A program made the position numbers and the translations under genes. Below are positions 17,288-25,241 of a stretch of 64,000 nucleotides of DNA, piece by piece. Source of the stretch: Bradyrhizobium sp. SSBR45G (GTDB lineage Bacteria > Pseudomonadota > Alphaproteobacteria > Rhizobiales > Xanthobacteraceae); assembly GCF_030159255.1 (NCBI RefSeq), contig NZ_BSCT01000016.1, positions 90,491 through 154,490 of the forward strand. Direction: 5' to 3'. The notes beneath the pieces were generated by a model that ran no database searches, was not told where the DNA came from, and saw only the letters and a list, made by a program, of their open reading frames with translations. Numbering within the stretch: the first letter of the stretch is position 1; each line of letters opens with the position of its first letter.

Positions 17288-18631
17288 ATGTTCTCCAACA
17301 GCCATCTGACGATCCGCTTCCTGGTGGGAGGCGTCGTGGCCTCTCTTCTCATGCTGTTGGCGATCGGCGGCGGCACCGGCTTCATCGCGGTGCTCTATCT
17401 CAACAACCAGATCACCAGCCTGTCGTCCGACTTCGCCACGCTCAGCGGCCCGGCGCGTGATCATGCGACGCTGATCTATCAGCAGGCGCAGTCGGCCTTC
17501 TCCTGGTTTCTGATCGCCTGCGTCGCGATCGCGGTGTTCGCCAGCACCGTCTGCCTGATGACCTACGCGGCCGTGCAGAACGGCATCCTGCGTCCGCTCG
17601 CCGCGATGGTCAGCGCGATGCGCGACGTCGCCGACCAGAAATATGACACGCGCATTCCCGGCCTCGGCCTGTCCAACGAGATCGGCCAGCTCGCCGGCGC
17701 GCTCGAGGTGTTCAAGACCAACGGCATCGAGCGTCAGCGCCTCACCGCGCGCGAGCTGCAGGACGCCCAGCGCCAGGGCGAGCGTTCGCGCTTTCTCGAC
17801 GGCCGCATCCACAGCTTCAACGACCTCGTCGCCAGCGTGGTCGGCAGCGTGGCGTCGTCGGCCGTCCGCCTGAAGAGCAATGCCGAGACGCTGTCGCGCG
17901 CCGCCAACGACACCTCGGCCAAGGCCAATGCCGTCGAGGCCGCGGCCAACCACGCCAACCGCAGCGTCCAGACGGTGGCCGGCTCGACCGAGGAGATGAC
18001 GAGCTCGATCGGCACCATCAGCCGCCGCGTCTCCGACGCCACCCAGCGTGCCGAGGGTGCGGCCTCGCAGGCCGAGAAGAGCAAGAACACCATCCACGCG
18101 CTGTCGGACGCCGCCGAGAAGATCGGCGCCGTCGTCCAGCTGGTGCAGGCGATCGCCTCGCAGACCAATCTGCTGGCGCTCAACGCCACCATCGAGGCCG
18201 CGCGCGCCGGCGAAGCGGGCCGGGGCTTCTCGGTGGTCGCGTCGGAGGTGAAGAACCTCGCCAACCAGACCAGCAAGGCGACCGACGAGATCTCGGCGCA
18301 TGTCGCCAGCATCCAGGGCATCACCGCCGAGACCCGCGGCGCCATCGACGGCATCTCCACGACCCTGAGCGAGATCAGCGCCATCATGTCCGGCATCGAG
18401 GTCGACACCTCGCAGCAGCGCAACTCGACCCAGGACATCTCCCGCAGCGTCCAGGAAGCCGCCCGCGGCACCCTCGACGTCTCCAACCACATCGCCCAGA
18501 TCAGCTCCACGTCCGCCGAAACCGGCCGCCTCGCCACCGACGCCCGCGACGCCGCCGGCGAGCTCTCGCAGCAGGCCGAGACGCTGAAACGCGAGGTCGA
18601 GGCGTTCATCGTGAGCGTGAAGGCGAGCTGA
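17288..18631 (+). CDS. Methyl-accepting chemotaxis protein with small periplasmic loop
   Basis: The product is about 447 residues. Two membrane segments (about residues 11-39 and 75-98) enclose a periplasmic loop of only about 40 residues. A HAMP domain (GILRPLAAMVSAMRDVADQKYDTRIP) and the cytoplasmic signalling hairpin follow, with the conserved tip SQTNLLALNATIEAARAGEAGRGFSVVASEVKNLA. The loop is too small for a full ligand domain, so it may sense membrane or internal signals. The start is uncertain; the ATG at 17288 gives a normal N-terminus, and in-frame upstream residues look non-coding. It is the first gene of the block inserted between ccmH and degP. Confidence 0.9.
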   Translation: MFSNSHLTIRFLVGGVVASLLMLLAIGGGTGFIAVLYLNNQITSLSSDFATLSGPARDHATLIYQQAQSAFSWFLIACVAIAVFASTVCLMTYAAVQNGILRPLAAMVSAMRDVADQKYDTRIPGLGLSNEIGQLAGALEVFKTNGIERQRLTARELQDAQRQGERSRFLDGRIHSFNDLVASVVGSVASSAVRLKSNAETLSRAANDTSAKANAVEAAANHANRSVQTVAGSTEEMTSSIGTISRRVSDATQRAEGAASQAEKSKNTIHALSDAAEKIGAVVQLVQAIASQTNLLALNATIEAARAGEAGRGFSVVASEVKNLANQTSKATDEISAHVASIQGITAETRGAIDGISTTLSEISAIMSGIEVDTSQQRNSTQDISRSVQEAARGTLDVSNHIAQISSTSAETGRLATDARDAAGELSQQAETLKREVEAFIVSVKAS

Positions 18632-18680
18632 GGGGCGAAGCCATTGCCCGTGTCGCGCGAGCGGCTTCCACAATCACTGC

Positions 18681-18805
18681 CGTCGTCCCGGCGAACGCCG
18701 GGACCCATAACCACAGGCAGATGTGGTTGGGCGGGATGCCGGACCAGTCGTGTCTCACCACAACCGCCGCGGAGTATGGATCCCGGCGTTCGCCGGGATG
18801 ACGTC
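18681..18805 (+). repeat. MITE-like repeat family R2, copy 1
   Basis: An element of about 125 bases begins CGTCGTCCCGGCGAACGCC and ends with the inverted form of the same sequence. It therefore has terminal inverted repeats of about 25 bases around a conserved core (CCAGTCGTGTCTCAC, CCGCCGCGGAGTATGG). A second copy at 23843-23968 shares this core while its termini carry matching compensatory changes (CCCTGCGAACGCAGGG). It has no coding frame and lies between the two chemoreceptor genes. Confidence 0.85.
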
Positions 18806-19002
18806 GGAGGATGTGGACGCCGCTCGTATCACACCGGCGGTTCCATCCGTTCCCACGGTAACCTCTAACCCGCTATTAGCAAATACTGCTCATCGTGCAC
18901 ATGCGCAGCTCTGAGTCGCCGCCCAGGCGGCCGATGCTACGCGGCAGGCGCGCGGCGCGATGGAACGCCCGTCTGCTGATGTTGGGGGAGCGGACGGGGA
19001 AC

Positions 19003-21006
19003 ATGATGAGCTTGAAGATCAGAGGGCGTCTCTACGCCGGCTTTGCAGCGCTCGTGGCGGTGGGGGCGGTCATGGCCGCTGTCGCGGTGTGGAATCTGTG
19101 GGCGGTGCGCGACCAGGTTGCCAGCATGTCGGCGCTGTCGGACGCGACCGCGCGCATCCTGCAGATCTCCAATCAGCTGCAGGCGATCCAGCGTGCCAAT
19201 CTGCGCTACATTCATGACTCCAACGAGCCGGCCCTCAAGGAGGCTGCGGACCGCGAGGCGGCCGCGACAGGGCTGTTGCAGGCCGCCGCCAATGACCCGC
19301 TCGCCGCGGAGCGGCGCAAGCTCTACGCCGGTCTCCTCAGCGACATCGCCCAGATGAAGACGCTGCGCGATCAGCTGCAGGACGCCGTCAGGCAGATCAA
19401 GTCCGGCCGGGCGGCGCTGCTGCCGGGCGGCGAGGACCTCGCCGCCAAGACCGCCAAGCTGTCGATCGCGGCGCGCATCTCGAAAGAGCCGGAGGTCATG
19501 ACGGCGGTCGTCGATATCGAGAACCGGCTGCAGCTCGTGCGCATCGCGACCTGGCGCTTCCTGGCGCTGCGCGACACCAAGTCCGCCTCGGCGTTCCGCG
19601 CCGGCGTCGACAATGTCGAGCAGCGGCTGGCCACGCTGGAGGGCACCACGCCGCCGGCGAGCGTCCTGTCGGCGATCGCGCCGGTGAAGGCGTCGCTGGA
19701 TCTCAACAAGAATGCGTTCGAGGCGACCGCCGCGGCGACGCTGAAGTCCGAGGACATCTATGCCAATGCGATCGAGCCGCTGATCGCCAGAAGCATCGAC
19801 ACGCTCAAAGGCGCCGAGAGCAGCGTCAATGCGGAGTATCACGCCTCGCGCGCGACCGCCGAGGGCGCCATCGCGCACACGACCTCGCTGCAGATGCAGG
19901 TCGGCGCCGCCGCGATCCTGTTCGGCTGCGTCGTCGCGTTCCTGATTGCGCGCGGCATCGTCGGCCCGCTGGCCGCGATGACCACAGCGATGGGCTCGCT
20001 CGCGGGCGGCAATGTCGCGGCCGAGATTCCCGGACGCGGCCGTCACGACGAGATCGGCGCCATGGCCCAGGCGATCCAGGTGTTCAAGGACAACATGGTG
20101 GAGACCGAGCGCCTGCGCGCCGAGCAGCTCGATGCCGAGGCGCGGCAGGCCGAGCAGCGCAAGGCGGACATGGCGCGGCTCGCCCGCCAGTTCGAGCAGG
20201 CGGTGGGTGAGATCGTCGACGCCGTGTCGCACGCCTCGAGCGAGCTCGAAGCCTCGGCCGGCACCCTGACCACGACGGCCTCGCGCGGCCAGGACCTGTC
20301 GACCGAGGTGGCCGCCGCCTCGCAGGAGGCGTCCTCCAACGTGCAGACGGTGGCCTCCGCCGCCGAGCAGCTGTCGTCCTCGGTCACCGAGATTTCCCGC
20401 CAGGTGCAGGAATCCGCGCGCATCGCCGGCGAAGCGGTGGCGCAGGCCAACCGCACCAATGAGCGCGTCGGCACCCTGTCGAAGGCCGCCGCGCGCATCG
20501 GCGACGTGCTCGAACTGATCAGCACCATCGCCGGCCAGACCAATCTGCTCGCCTTGAACGCCACCATCGAGGCGGCGCGCGCCGGCGAAGCCGGCCGCGG
20601 CTTCGCGGTGGTCGCCTCCGAGGTCAAGGCGCTCGCCGAGCAGACCGCCAAAGCCACCGGCGAGATCGCCCAGCAGGTCTCCGGCATCCAGGCTGCCACC
20701 GAGGAGTCGGTCGGCTCGATCAAGGAGATCGGCAGCACCATCGGCCGCCTGTCGCAGATCGCCGCCGCCGTCTCCGCCGCCGTCGAAGAGCAGGGCGCCG
20801 CCACCCAGGAAATCTCCCGCAACGTCCAGCACGCCGCCAACGGCACCCAGCGCGTGTCGCGCAACATCGATGACGTCCAGCGCGGCGCGTCGGAAACGGG
20901 CTCGGCGTCAGCCCAGGTGCTGACGGCGGCAAGGTCGCTGTCGGCGGAGAGCGGGCGGCTGAAGCGGGAAGTGAGCCGGTTCCTGGGGTCGTTGCAGGCA
21001 GCGTAA
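19003..21006 (+). CDS. Methyl-accepting chemotaxis protein with large periplasmic domain
   Basis: The product is about 667 residues. It has a first membrane helix at about residues 11-33, a helical periplasmic sensor of about 270 residues, and a second helix near residue 310. A HAMP domain (GIVGPLAAMTTAMGSLAGG) and a signalling domain with tip AGQTNLLALNATIEAARAGEAGRGFAVVASEV follow. ATGATG at 19003-19008 is preceded by CGGGGAAC, and upstream in-frame residues are basic and not family-like. The ligand is unknown. Its last 115 codons and downstream flank are duplicated at 24102-24562, where they form a pseudogene. Confidence 0.92.
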   Translation: MMSLKIRGRLYAGFAALVAVGAVMAAVAVWNLWAVRDQVASMSALSDATARILQISNQLQAIQRANLRYIHDSNEPALKEAADREAAATGLLQAAANDPLAAERRKLYAGLLSDIAQMKTLRDQLQDAVRQIKSGRAALLPGGEDLAAKTAKLSIAARISKEPEVMTAVVDIENRLQLVRIATWRFLALRDTKSASAFRAGVDNVEQRLATLEGTTPPASVLSAIAPVKASLDLNKNAFEATAAATLKSEDIYANAIEPLIARSIDTLKGAESSVNAEYHASRATAEGAIAHTTSLQMQVGAAAILFGCVVAFLIARGIVGPLAAMTTAMGSLAGGNVAAEIPGRGRHDEIGAMAQAIQVFKDNMVETERLRAEQLDAEARQAEQRKADMARLARQFEQAVGEIVDAVSHASSELEASAGTLTTTASRGQDLSTEVAAASQEASSNVQTVASAAEQLSSSVTEISRQVQESARIAGEAVAQANRTNERVGTLSKAAARIGDVLELISTIAGQTNLLALNATIEAARAGEAGRGFAVVASEVKALAEQTAKATGEIAQQVSGIQAATEESVGSIKEIGSTIGRLSQIAAAVSAAVEEQGAATQEISRNVQHAANGTQRVSRNIDDVQRGASETGSASAQVLTAARSLSAESGRLKREVSRFLGSLQAA

Positions 21007-21030
21007 GGGGCGCTGCCCCGACCACCGACG

Positions 21031-21115
21031 CGTAGGGCGGATTAGCGCAGCGTAATCCGCCATCCCCACCCGAGAACGAGCGGCGGCTTACGCCTCCGGC
21101 CAAGCCGCCCTACGC
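21031..21115 (+). repeat. Repeat family R3, copy 1 (TAGGGCGGATTAGCG type)
   Basis: Two palindromic halves make up about 85 bases: TAGGGCGGATTAGCGCAGCG...TAATCCGCC, and GGCGGCTTACGCC...GGCCAAGCCGCCCTACG. Near-identical copies are at 21347-21429 and 24479-24562, and a half copy is at 27381-27442. Copy 1 and the 24479 copy sit at the same distance from matching chemoreceptor 3' ends, so they were duplicated together. Confidence 0.85.
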
Positions 21116-21157
21116 GCTGTCCGCCTCCGGCCGTACCTTGTGAGCCCAACTCTCTCC

Positions 21158-21246
21158 CCGTCATGGCCGGGCTTGACCCGGCCATCCACGTCGTCCGGCA
21201 TGCTGAGAACGACGTGGATGCCCGGGACAAGCCCCGGGCACGACGG
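21158..21246. repeat. Long imperfect palindrome (TCATGGCCGGGCTTGACCC type)
   Basis: The segment reads as GGCCGGGCTTGACCCGGCC and CCACGTCGTCC...ACGACGTGG with a final CCCGGGACAAGCCCCGGG block. The whole 89 bases can therefore fold into a long hairpin with internal stems. It is typical of dispersed intergenic repeats in this genus; only one copy is seen in this window. Confidence 0.6.
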
Positions 21247-21346
21247 AGTAACTAATTGCCAGGCTTCTTCGTCGAGAAAGCCCCGTAGCTCGATATGCGA
21301 TAGATCGGTGGCATGAAGGTCGGCGTCTCGCTCTGACGACGCATTA

Positions 21347-21429
21347 GTAGGGCCGATTAGCGCAGCGTCATCCGCCATCCCAACCGAGAAAGAGCGGTGG
21401 CTTACGCCTGCGGCCAAGGCCGCCCTACG
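21347..21429 (+). repeat. Repeat family R3, copy 2
   Basis: This copy matches copy 1 with several substitutions (GGGCCGATTAGCGCAGCGTC, GGTGGCTTACGCCTGCGGCC). The mismatches break one stem, so it appears to be an older, decaying copy. Confidence 0.75.
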
Positions 21430-21567
21430 TAATACCGATCGGGGGGCGTCCCCGTGGCCCGGATGAGCGCAGCGACATCCGGGATCGCACGAACTCCAGG
21501 GATGACCCCGGATATCGCTGCGTTCATCCGGCCGACGCGGTCGCGACACGCGCCGCCATCGCTCGCT

Positions 21568-23532
21568 CTACTTCTTCTCCGCCGTCACCCAGGGCGCGAT
21601 GTACCAGTCCACCTTGATGCTGGCGGCGCAGGAATTGTCGAATTTGCGCCGGGGGTTGTCGATGAAGGCGACGCCCATCTGGGCGACGCAGGGCTGATAC
21701 AAAAGCGCGCCGTGCCCGGCCTCGGGGATCAGGAAGGCCTGCGCGTTGCTCATCTTCTCGATGGCCGCCCTGGCCCAGCTCGCCGAGGTCTGGATGTCGA
21801 ACAGCCCGCCGAAGGACAGCGTCGGGATCGCCGATTCCACCGGCACATGCCAATTGTCGCGCGGCTGCGGCTTCAGCATCGCGCAGCTGTCGAAGAACAG
21901 CCTGGCGGTCGCATCGGTGAGGCTGCCGATGTGCGGATAGGTCAGCTTCGCCGTGACCGCCTGATGGCCCTCGAACGAGCTGAACGGCACATCCTCCTGG
22001 CAGGCATAGACGTCGAGATAGAGACCCGAGACGAACGGGGCGAGCGCGGTGAGGCTGTCGCGCCGGATGATGGCGAACGAGCCGTCGACCTCGCGCGCCG
22101 TCATCGCGGTTATCAACGCGGCGAGCCGATCCTTCGTCGGGCCGGTGAAATGCGTGGCGACGAGGGTCTGCAGGCCGGCCTTGCCGGGCGTCTGCAGTCG
22201 CAGCGCCGCATAGTCGGTCAGCGCGGCGGTGAGCCTGGTCTTGTCGGCCCGCCCGAGGTCCTTCATCGCGGCGGCCAGCTCCTGATCGAACTGCCGCGCC
22301 AGCGGACCGAAATCGCGCGCGATCTCGGTGGCGTTGCGCAGCTCGGCCTCGGCGCGCACCGAGGCCGTGTTGGCCCGCGCGGCGATCGCTGCATTGTCGA
22401 GCAGCTGCTGCACCAGCGCCTTCTGGTCGGCGTTGAGCGAGGCCGCGGCCTTCAGCACCATGGCATCGTCCGGCGGCGTGTTGAAATCCGCCTTGGTCAG
22501 CATCTCCACGGTCGGCATCGCCTTGCCGCGCCACAGCTCGTAGACATAGGCCGGAATGTAGCGCGTGACCGGCACGGATTCGGCGTTGCCGTTGCGCGCG
22601 AGCACCGGTGCCAGCACGGTCTCGACCGATATTCTCTCACCGCGGAACAGCACCTCACCCTTGGCCGCCCTGGTCATCGTCTCGATGAAGATGCGGCCGA
22701 GATCCGGGTAGGCCGTGTTGCACGCGTTGTCCGCCGCGCATTGATCCACCACGTTCTGGATCGCCTCGTCTACCTTCTGGCTGTGCGAATTGTACAGATT
22801 GAGCCAGGACGGGGCGACGCCGTCGATGATGACCGAGCGCACGCCCTGCGGCGCCGATCGCATCACCTCCAGCGCCAGCTTGGTGCCGTAGGAAATGCCG
22901 TAGATGTTGTAGTCGGAATAGCCGAGCGCCTTGACGATCAGCGGCAGATCGAGCGCGTTCTGGGTGGTGTTGTAGAGCGCGAGCGGCACGCTCTGCTGTT
23001 CGAGCTCGGCGACGCAGGCCTTCATCAGCGCGGGCGCGGCAATGCCGTCGACATTGGCCGTGCTGCCGGGGCGCGCGATCTCGACGAGGTTGCGCGACAG
23101 CGCCTGCGCACAATTCACCGACGCGCCGGACAGTCCCGCCGAGCGCTGATCGTAGATCACGAGATCGCGGCGGTCGCGCCAAGGCCGGAACGCGGTCTGC
23201 AGCTTCGCCAGGATGTCGAACGCGCTGCCGCCCGGCCCGCCCTGCAGATACACCACCGGATCGGCTTCCGGAAAGCGCGAGGTCGCCTTGTAGATCGCAA
23301 ACGCCAGCGGCAGCATCCGCCCGCCCGGTTTGGCACGATCCTCCGGCACCTTCACGCGCCCGCAGATGAAGCTCACCCCCTCGATCTCGCCGGGCGGCAG
23401 CGGCCGCGGGCAGGCCTCGATGCTCACGACGGCGCCGGGCTTTTGCGTCTCGGCCCGCAGCCCCGCAAACGGATCACTCTGCGGCGTCCCCGACAGCGCC
23501 GCGATCAGCGCCAGGATCTGTGCGTGGTCCAT
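21568..23532 (-). CDS. Alpha/beta hydrolase, S33 peptidase family with TAP-like C-terminus
   Basis: The 654-residue product has the S33-family oxyanion motif LQGGPGGS (residues 97-104), the YDQR motif, the nucleophile elbow GISYGTKL with Ser214, and a C-terminal His in PEAGHGAL. The final region resembles the TAP C-terminal domain of tripeptidyl aminopeptidases (GLFDIQTSASWA...). Such enzymes cleave N-terminal residues from peptides or act as esterases. The ATG at 23532 has AAGGAG ten bases upstream. No clear signal peptide is visible at this start. It is much longer than a simple prolyl aminopeptidase (about 310 residues) because of a large helical cap insert. It lies in the accessory block. 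Confidence 0.85.
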   Translation of the reverse strand: MDHAQILALIAALSGTPQSDPFAGLRAETQKPGAVVSIEACPRPLPPGEIEGVSFICGRVKVPEDRAKPGGRMLPLAFAIYKATSRFPEADPVVYLQGGPGGSAFDILAKLQTAFRPWRDRRDLVIYDQRSAGLSGASVNCAQALSRNLVEIARPGSTANVDGIAAPALMKACVAELEQQSVPLALYNTTQNALDLPLIVKALGYSDYNIYGISYGTKLALEVMRSAPQGVRSVIIDGVAPSWLNLYNSHSQKVDEAIQNVVDQCAADNACNTAYPDLGRIFIETMTRAAKGEVLFRGERISVETVLAPVLARNGNAESVPVTRYIPAYVYELWRGKAMPTVEMLTKADFNTPPDDAMVLKAAASLNADQKALVQQLLDNAAIAARANTASVRAEAELRNATEIARDFGPLARQFDQELAAAMKDLGRADKTRLTAALTDYAALRLQTPGKAGLQTLVATHFTGPTKDRLAALITAMTAREVDGSFAIIRRDSLTALAPFVSGLYLDVYACQEDVPFSSFEGHQAVTAKLTYPHIGSLTDATARLFFDSCAMLKPQPRDNWHVPVESAIPTLSFGGLFDIQTSASWARAAIEKMSNAQAFLIPEAGHGALLYQPCVAQMGVAFIDNPRRKFDNSCAASIKVDWYIAPWVTAEKK

Positions 23533-24101
23533 GGGGCGGTGACTCCTTGTGCTCAGCGGTGGGCGGCTGACGGACCGACGATGCGGCCCGAGGCTGGTCG
23601 AGTGAGGCGATGGGCGCGTGGGGCTGTTGGGTGTGTGCAGGATAAACACAACCGGTACCGAGGTCGATAATCTCGGAGCGGTGTCATGCCACCGAGGGCA
23701 CTCGGAAGAGAGTGCAGGATGCAGTCCACGCGACCATCGACCTCGCCGACCACGTCACCCGACACCCGATCAGCTCCACCTCCGCCACAGCCGGCCGCCT
23801 CGCGATCGCCCGCCAAGATCCGAAGCCGTCCCCCATTTATCCACTGTCGTCCCTGCGAACGCAGGGACCCATAACCCCAGGGAGATGTTGTTGTGCGGGA
23901 TGTGGGACCAGTCGTGTCTCACAACACCCGCCGCGGAGTATGGGTCCCTGCGTTCGCAGGGACGACAGCGGAGTGTGAGCAGGCCGCTCGCTTCAAACCG
24001 GCAATCCGCAGCTCGGATGAGCGATGGCGACATCCGCCTTCTCACGCGCCGTCGGACATTGCTCCGCTCATCCGTGCCGCGCGACGTGTCCTATGCGCTA
24101 T
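23533..24101. other. Intergenic region with R2 repeat
   Basis: The 569 bases contain R2 copy 2 (listed separately) and a GGATGAGCGATGGCGACATCC-type element near 24015. They end where the chemoreceptor fragment begins at 24102. No credible gene was found on either strand. Confidence 0.65.
23843..23968 (+). repeat. MITE-like repeat family R2, copy 2
   Basis: This copy starts TGTCGTCCCTGCGAACGCAG and ends with the inverted form CTGCGTTCGCAGGGACGACA. The core (GGGACCAGTCGTGTCTCAC, CCGCCGCGGAGTATGG) is shared with the copy at 18681-18805. The termini differ from that copy at the same positions on both arms, so pairing is preserved. Confidence 0.85.
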
Positions 24102-24450
24102 AGGCGAGATCGCCCAGCAGGTCTCCGGCTTCCAGGACGCGAACGAGGAGTCGGTCGGCTCGATCTGCGAGATCGGCAGCACCATCGGCCTCCTGTCGCA
24201 GATCTCAGCCGCCGTCTCCGCCGCCGTGGAGGAGCAGGGCGCCGCGACCCAGGAAATCTCCCGCAACGTCCAGCACGCCGCCAACGGCACCCAGCGCGTC
24301 TCCCGCAACATCGACGACGTGCAGCGGGGGGCCTCGGAAACGGGGTGCGCGTCGAGCCAGGTGCTGACGGCGGCAAGGTCGCTGTCGGCGGAGAGCGGGC
24401 GGCTGAAGCGCGAGGTAAGCCGGTTCCTGGGGTCGTTGCAGCCGGCGTGA
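24102..24450 (+). pseudogene. Truncated chemoreceptor 3' fragment
   Basis: The frame from GGCGAGATCGCCCAGCAGGT encodes EIAQQVSGF, then NEESVGSICEIGSTIG and the conserved SAAVSAAVEEQGAATQEIS tail, ending in the same FLGSLQ-A terminus as the chemoreceptor at 19003-21006. It corresponds to that gene from about 20661 onward. It has no membrane, HAMP or signalling-tip region and no start codon of its own. Several replacements, including a Cys for Lys and a Cys for Ser, suggest relaxed selection. The similarity continues past the stop through the R3 repeat, so the whole piece was copied as DNA. Confidence 0.9.
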
Positions 24451-24478
24451 GTGCGAGGTGTTGCCCCGACCAACGACG

Positions 24479-24562
24479 CGTAGGGCGGATTAGCGCAGCG
24501 TAATCCGCCATCTCCACCCGAGAAAGAGCGGCGGCTTACGCCTTCGGCTAAGCCGCCCTACG
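24479..24562 (+). repeat. Repeat family R3, copy 3
   Basis: Nearly identical to the copy at 21031-21115 and at the same distance from the chemoreceptor stop codon. It has perfect outer arms (GTAGGGCGG...CCGCCCTAC) and is the right end of the duplicated segment. The lower-GC gene pair begins about 50 bases beyond it. Confidence 0.85.
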
Positions 24563-24609
24563 TACCGAAGATCCGGGCTACGCGCTGACAAACCACAATG
24601 ATATAGCTA

Positions 24610-25239
24610 TCAAGCGATCTGATTTGCCAGACCAGCCAGCTCAAGCGAGATGACCTCAATCCAACGTTGCCGTGGATGCGAGGTGGTGTCCCAGTCCCTC
24701 AAAAATCTACCAGGTCGGGAGCCCCGGTATCGTCTGCCGCATAATAGCATAGTTGCACGATCAAACTTCTGCTTGGCATCGTCTTGACCGTGGGCAACCC
24801 GATGTCGAATAGCTGAAAAGCACTCCAATCGAGAAACGTTCGTTTGGATGACGGTTTCGTGAGGTCCTCCCTGCAAATACTGTCTTGATCGGCTCACAAC
24901 CCGCGTTGGATCGTGCCAAAGAGTAAAACCCCTCTGACCGAAGATTAGAGTTTCGGCATGATGCAATGAGGTGCATTGCAGGCGGCCAGCCACAGGAGCG
25001 AAAACTCCGTGTCTTGATCCATACCCACAAAGGTACCGCAAAAAAGTCTGTTCGAGAAATACCTCCCATTCGACGAACACTCGTAGAAATGCGATCTCGT
25101 AGAGATATTCAACGCGAGCTACGTGCCAGTGTGCTCGAGCAGATGATTGAGCGGCAAGTTCGCCGGCTTGAGCCAAGTCAAGCGCGCTCATTGCGTGTTG
25201 CTGCAAGCCCACTACATAGGCTGGCATTTGCCGCGCCAT
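24610..25239 (-). CDS. HEPN-like protein, putative RNase partner of DUF262
   Basis: The 209-residue product is mostly helical and carries IRHRVAHG near residues 144-151. Arg145 and His150 fit the R-x4-H catalytic signature of HEPN ribonucleases. The N-terminal part (ARVEYLYEIAFLRVFVEWEVFLEQTF) resembles the helix before the active site in stand-alone HEPN proteins linked to defence. The start ATG is two bases after the stop of the DUF262 gene, so translation is almost certainly coupled. Base composition is clearly poorer in G and C than the flanking genes and rare codons are more frequent, which indicates transfer. HEPN assignment rests on one motif and fold impression; function is inferred. 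Confidence 0.65.
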   Translation of the reverse strand: MARQMPAYVVGLQQHAMSALDLAQAGELAAQSSARAHWHVARVEYLYEIAFLRVFVEWEVFLEQTFLRYLCGYGSRHGVFAPVAGRLQCTSLHHAETLIFGQRGFTLWHDPTRVVSRSRQYLQGGPHETVIQTNVSRLECFSAIRHRVAHGQDDAKQKFDRATMLLCGRRYRGSRPGRFLRDWDTTSHPRQRWIEVISLELAGLANQIA

Positions 25240-25241
25240 GC

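Larger units (their letters stand above)
21007..21567. other. Repeat-filled intergenic region
   Basis: This gap holds two R3 palindromic repeats (listed separately), a long imperfect palindrome at 21158-21246, and a GGATGAGCGCAGCGACATCC-type element near 21460. I see no protein-coding frame. The clustering marks it as a repeat-accumulating junction between convergent genes. Confidence 0.7.

Noticed and set aside
17288..21006. The two chemoreceptors as a tandem duplication
   Set aside because: Their periplasmic parts and N-termini differ entirely; only the conserved signalling tip is similar, as in all such receptors.
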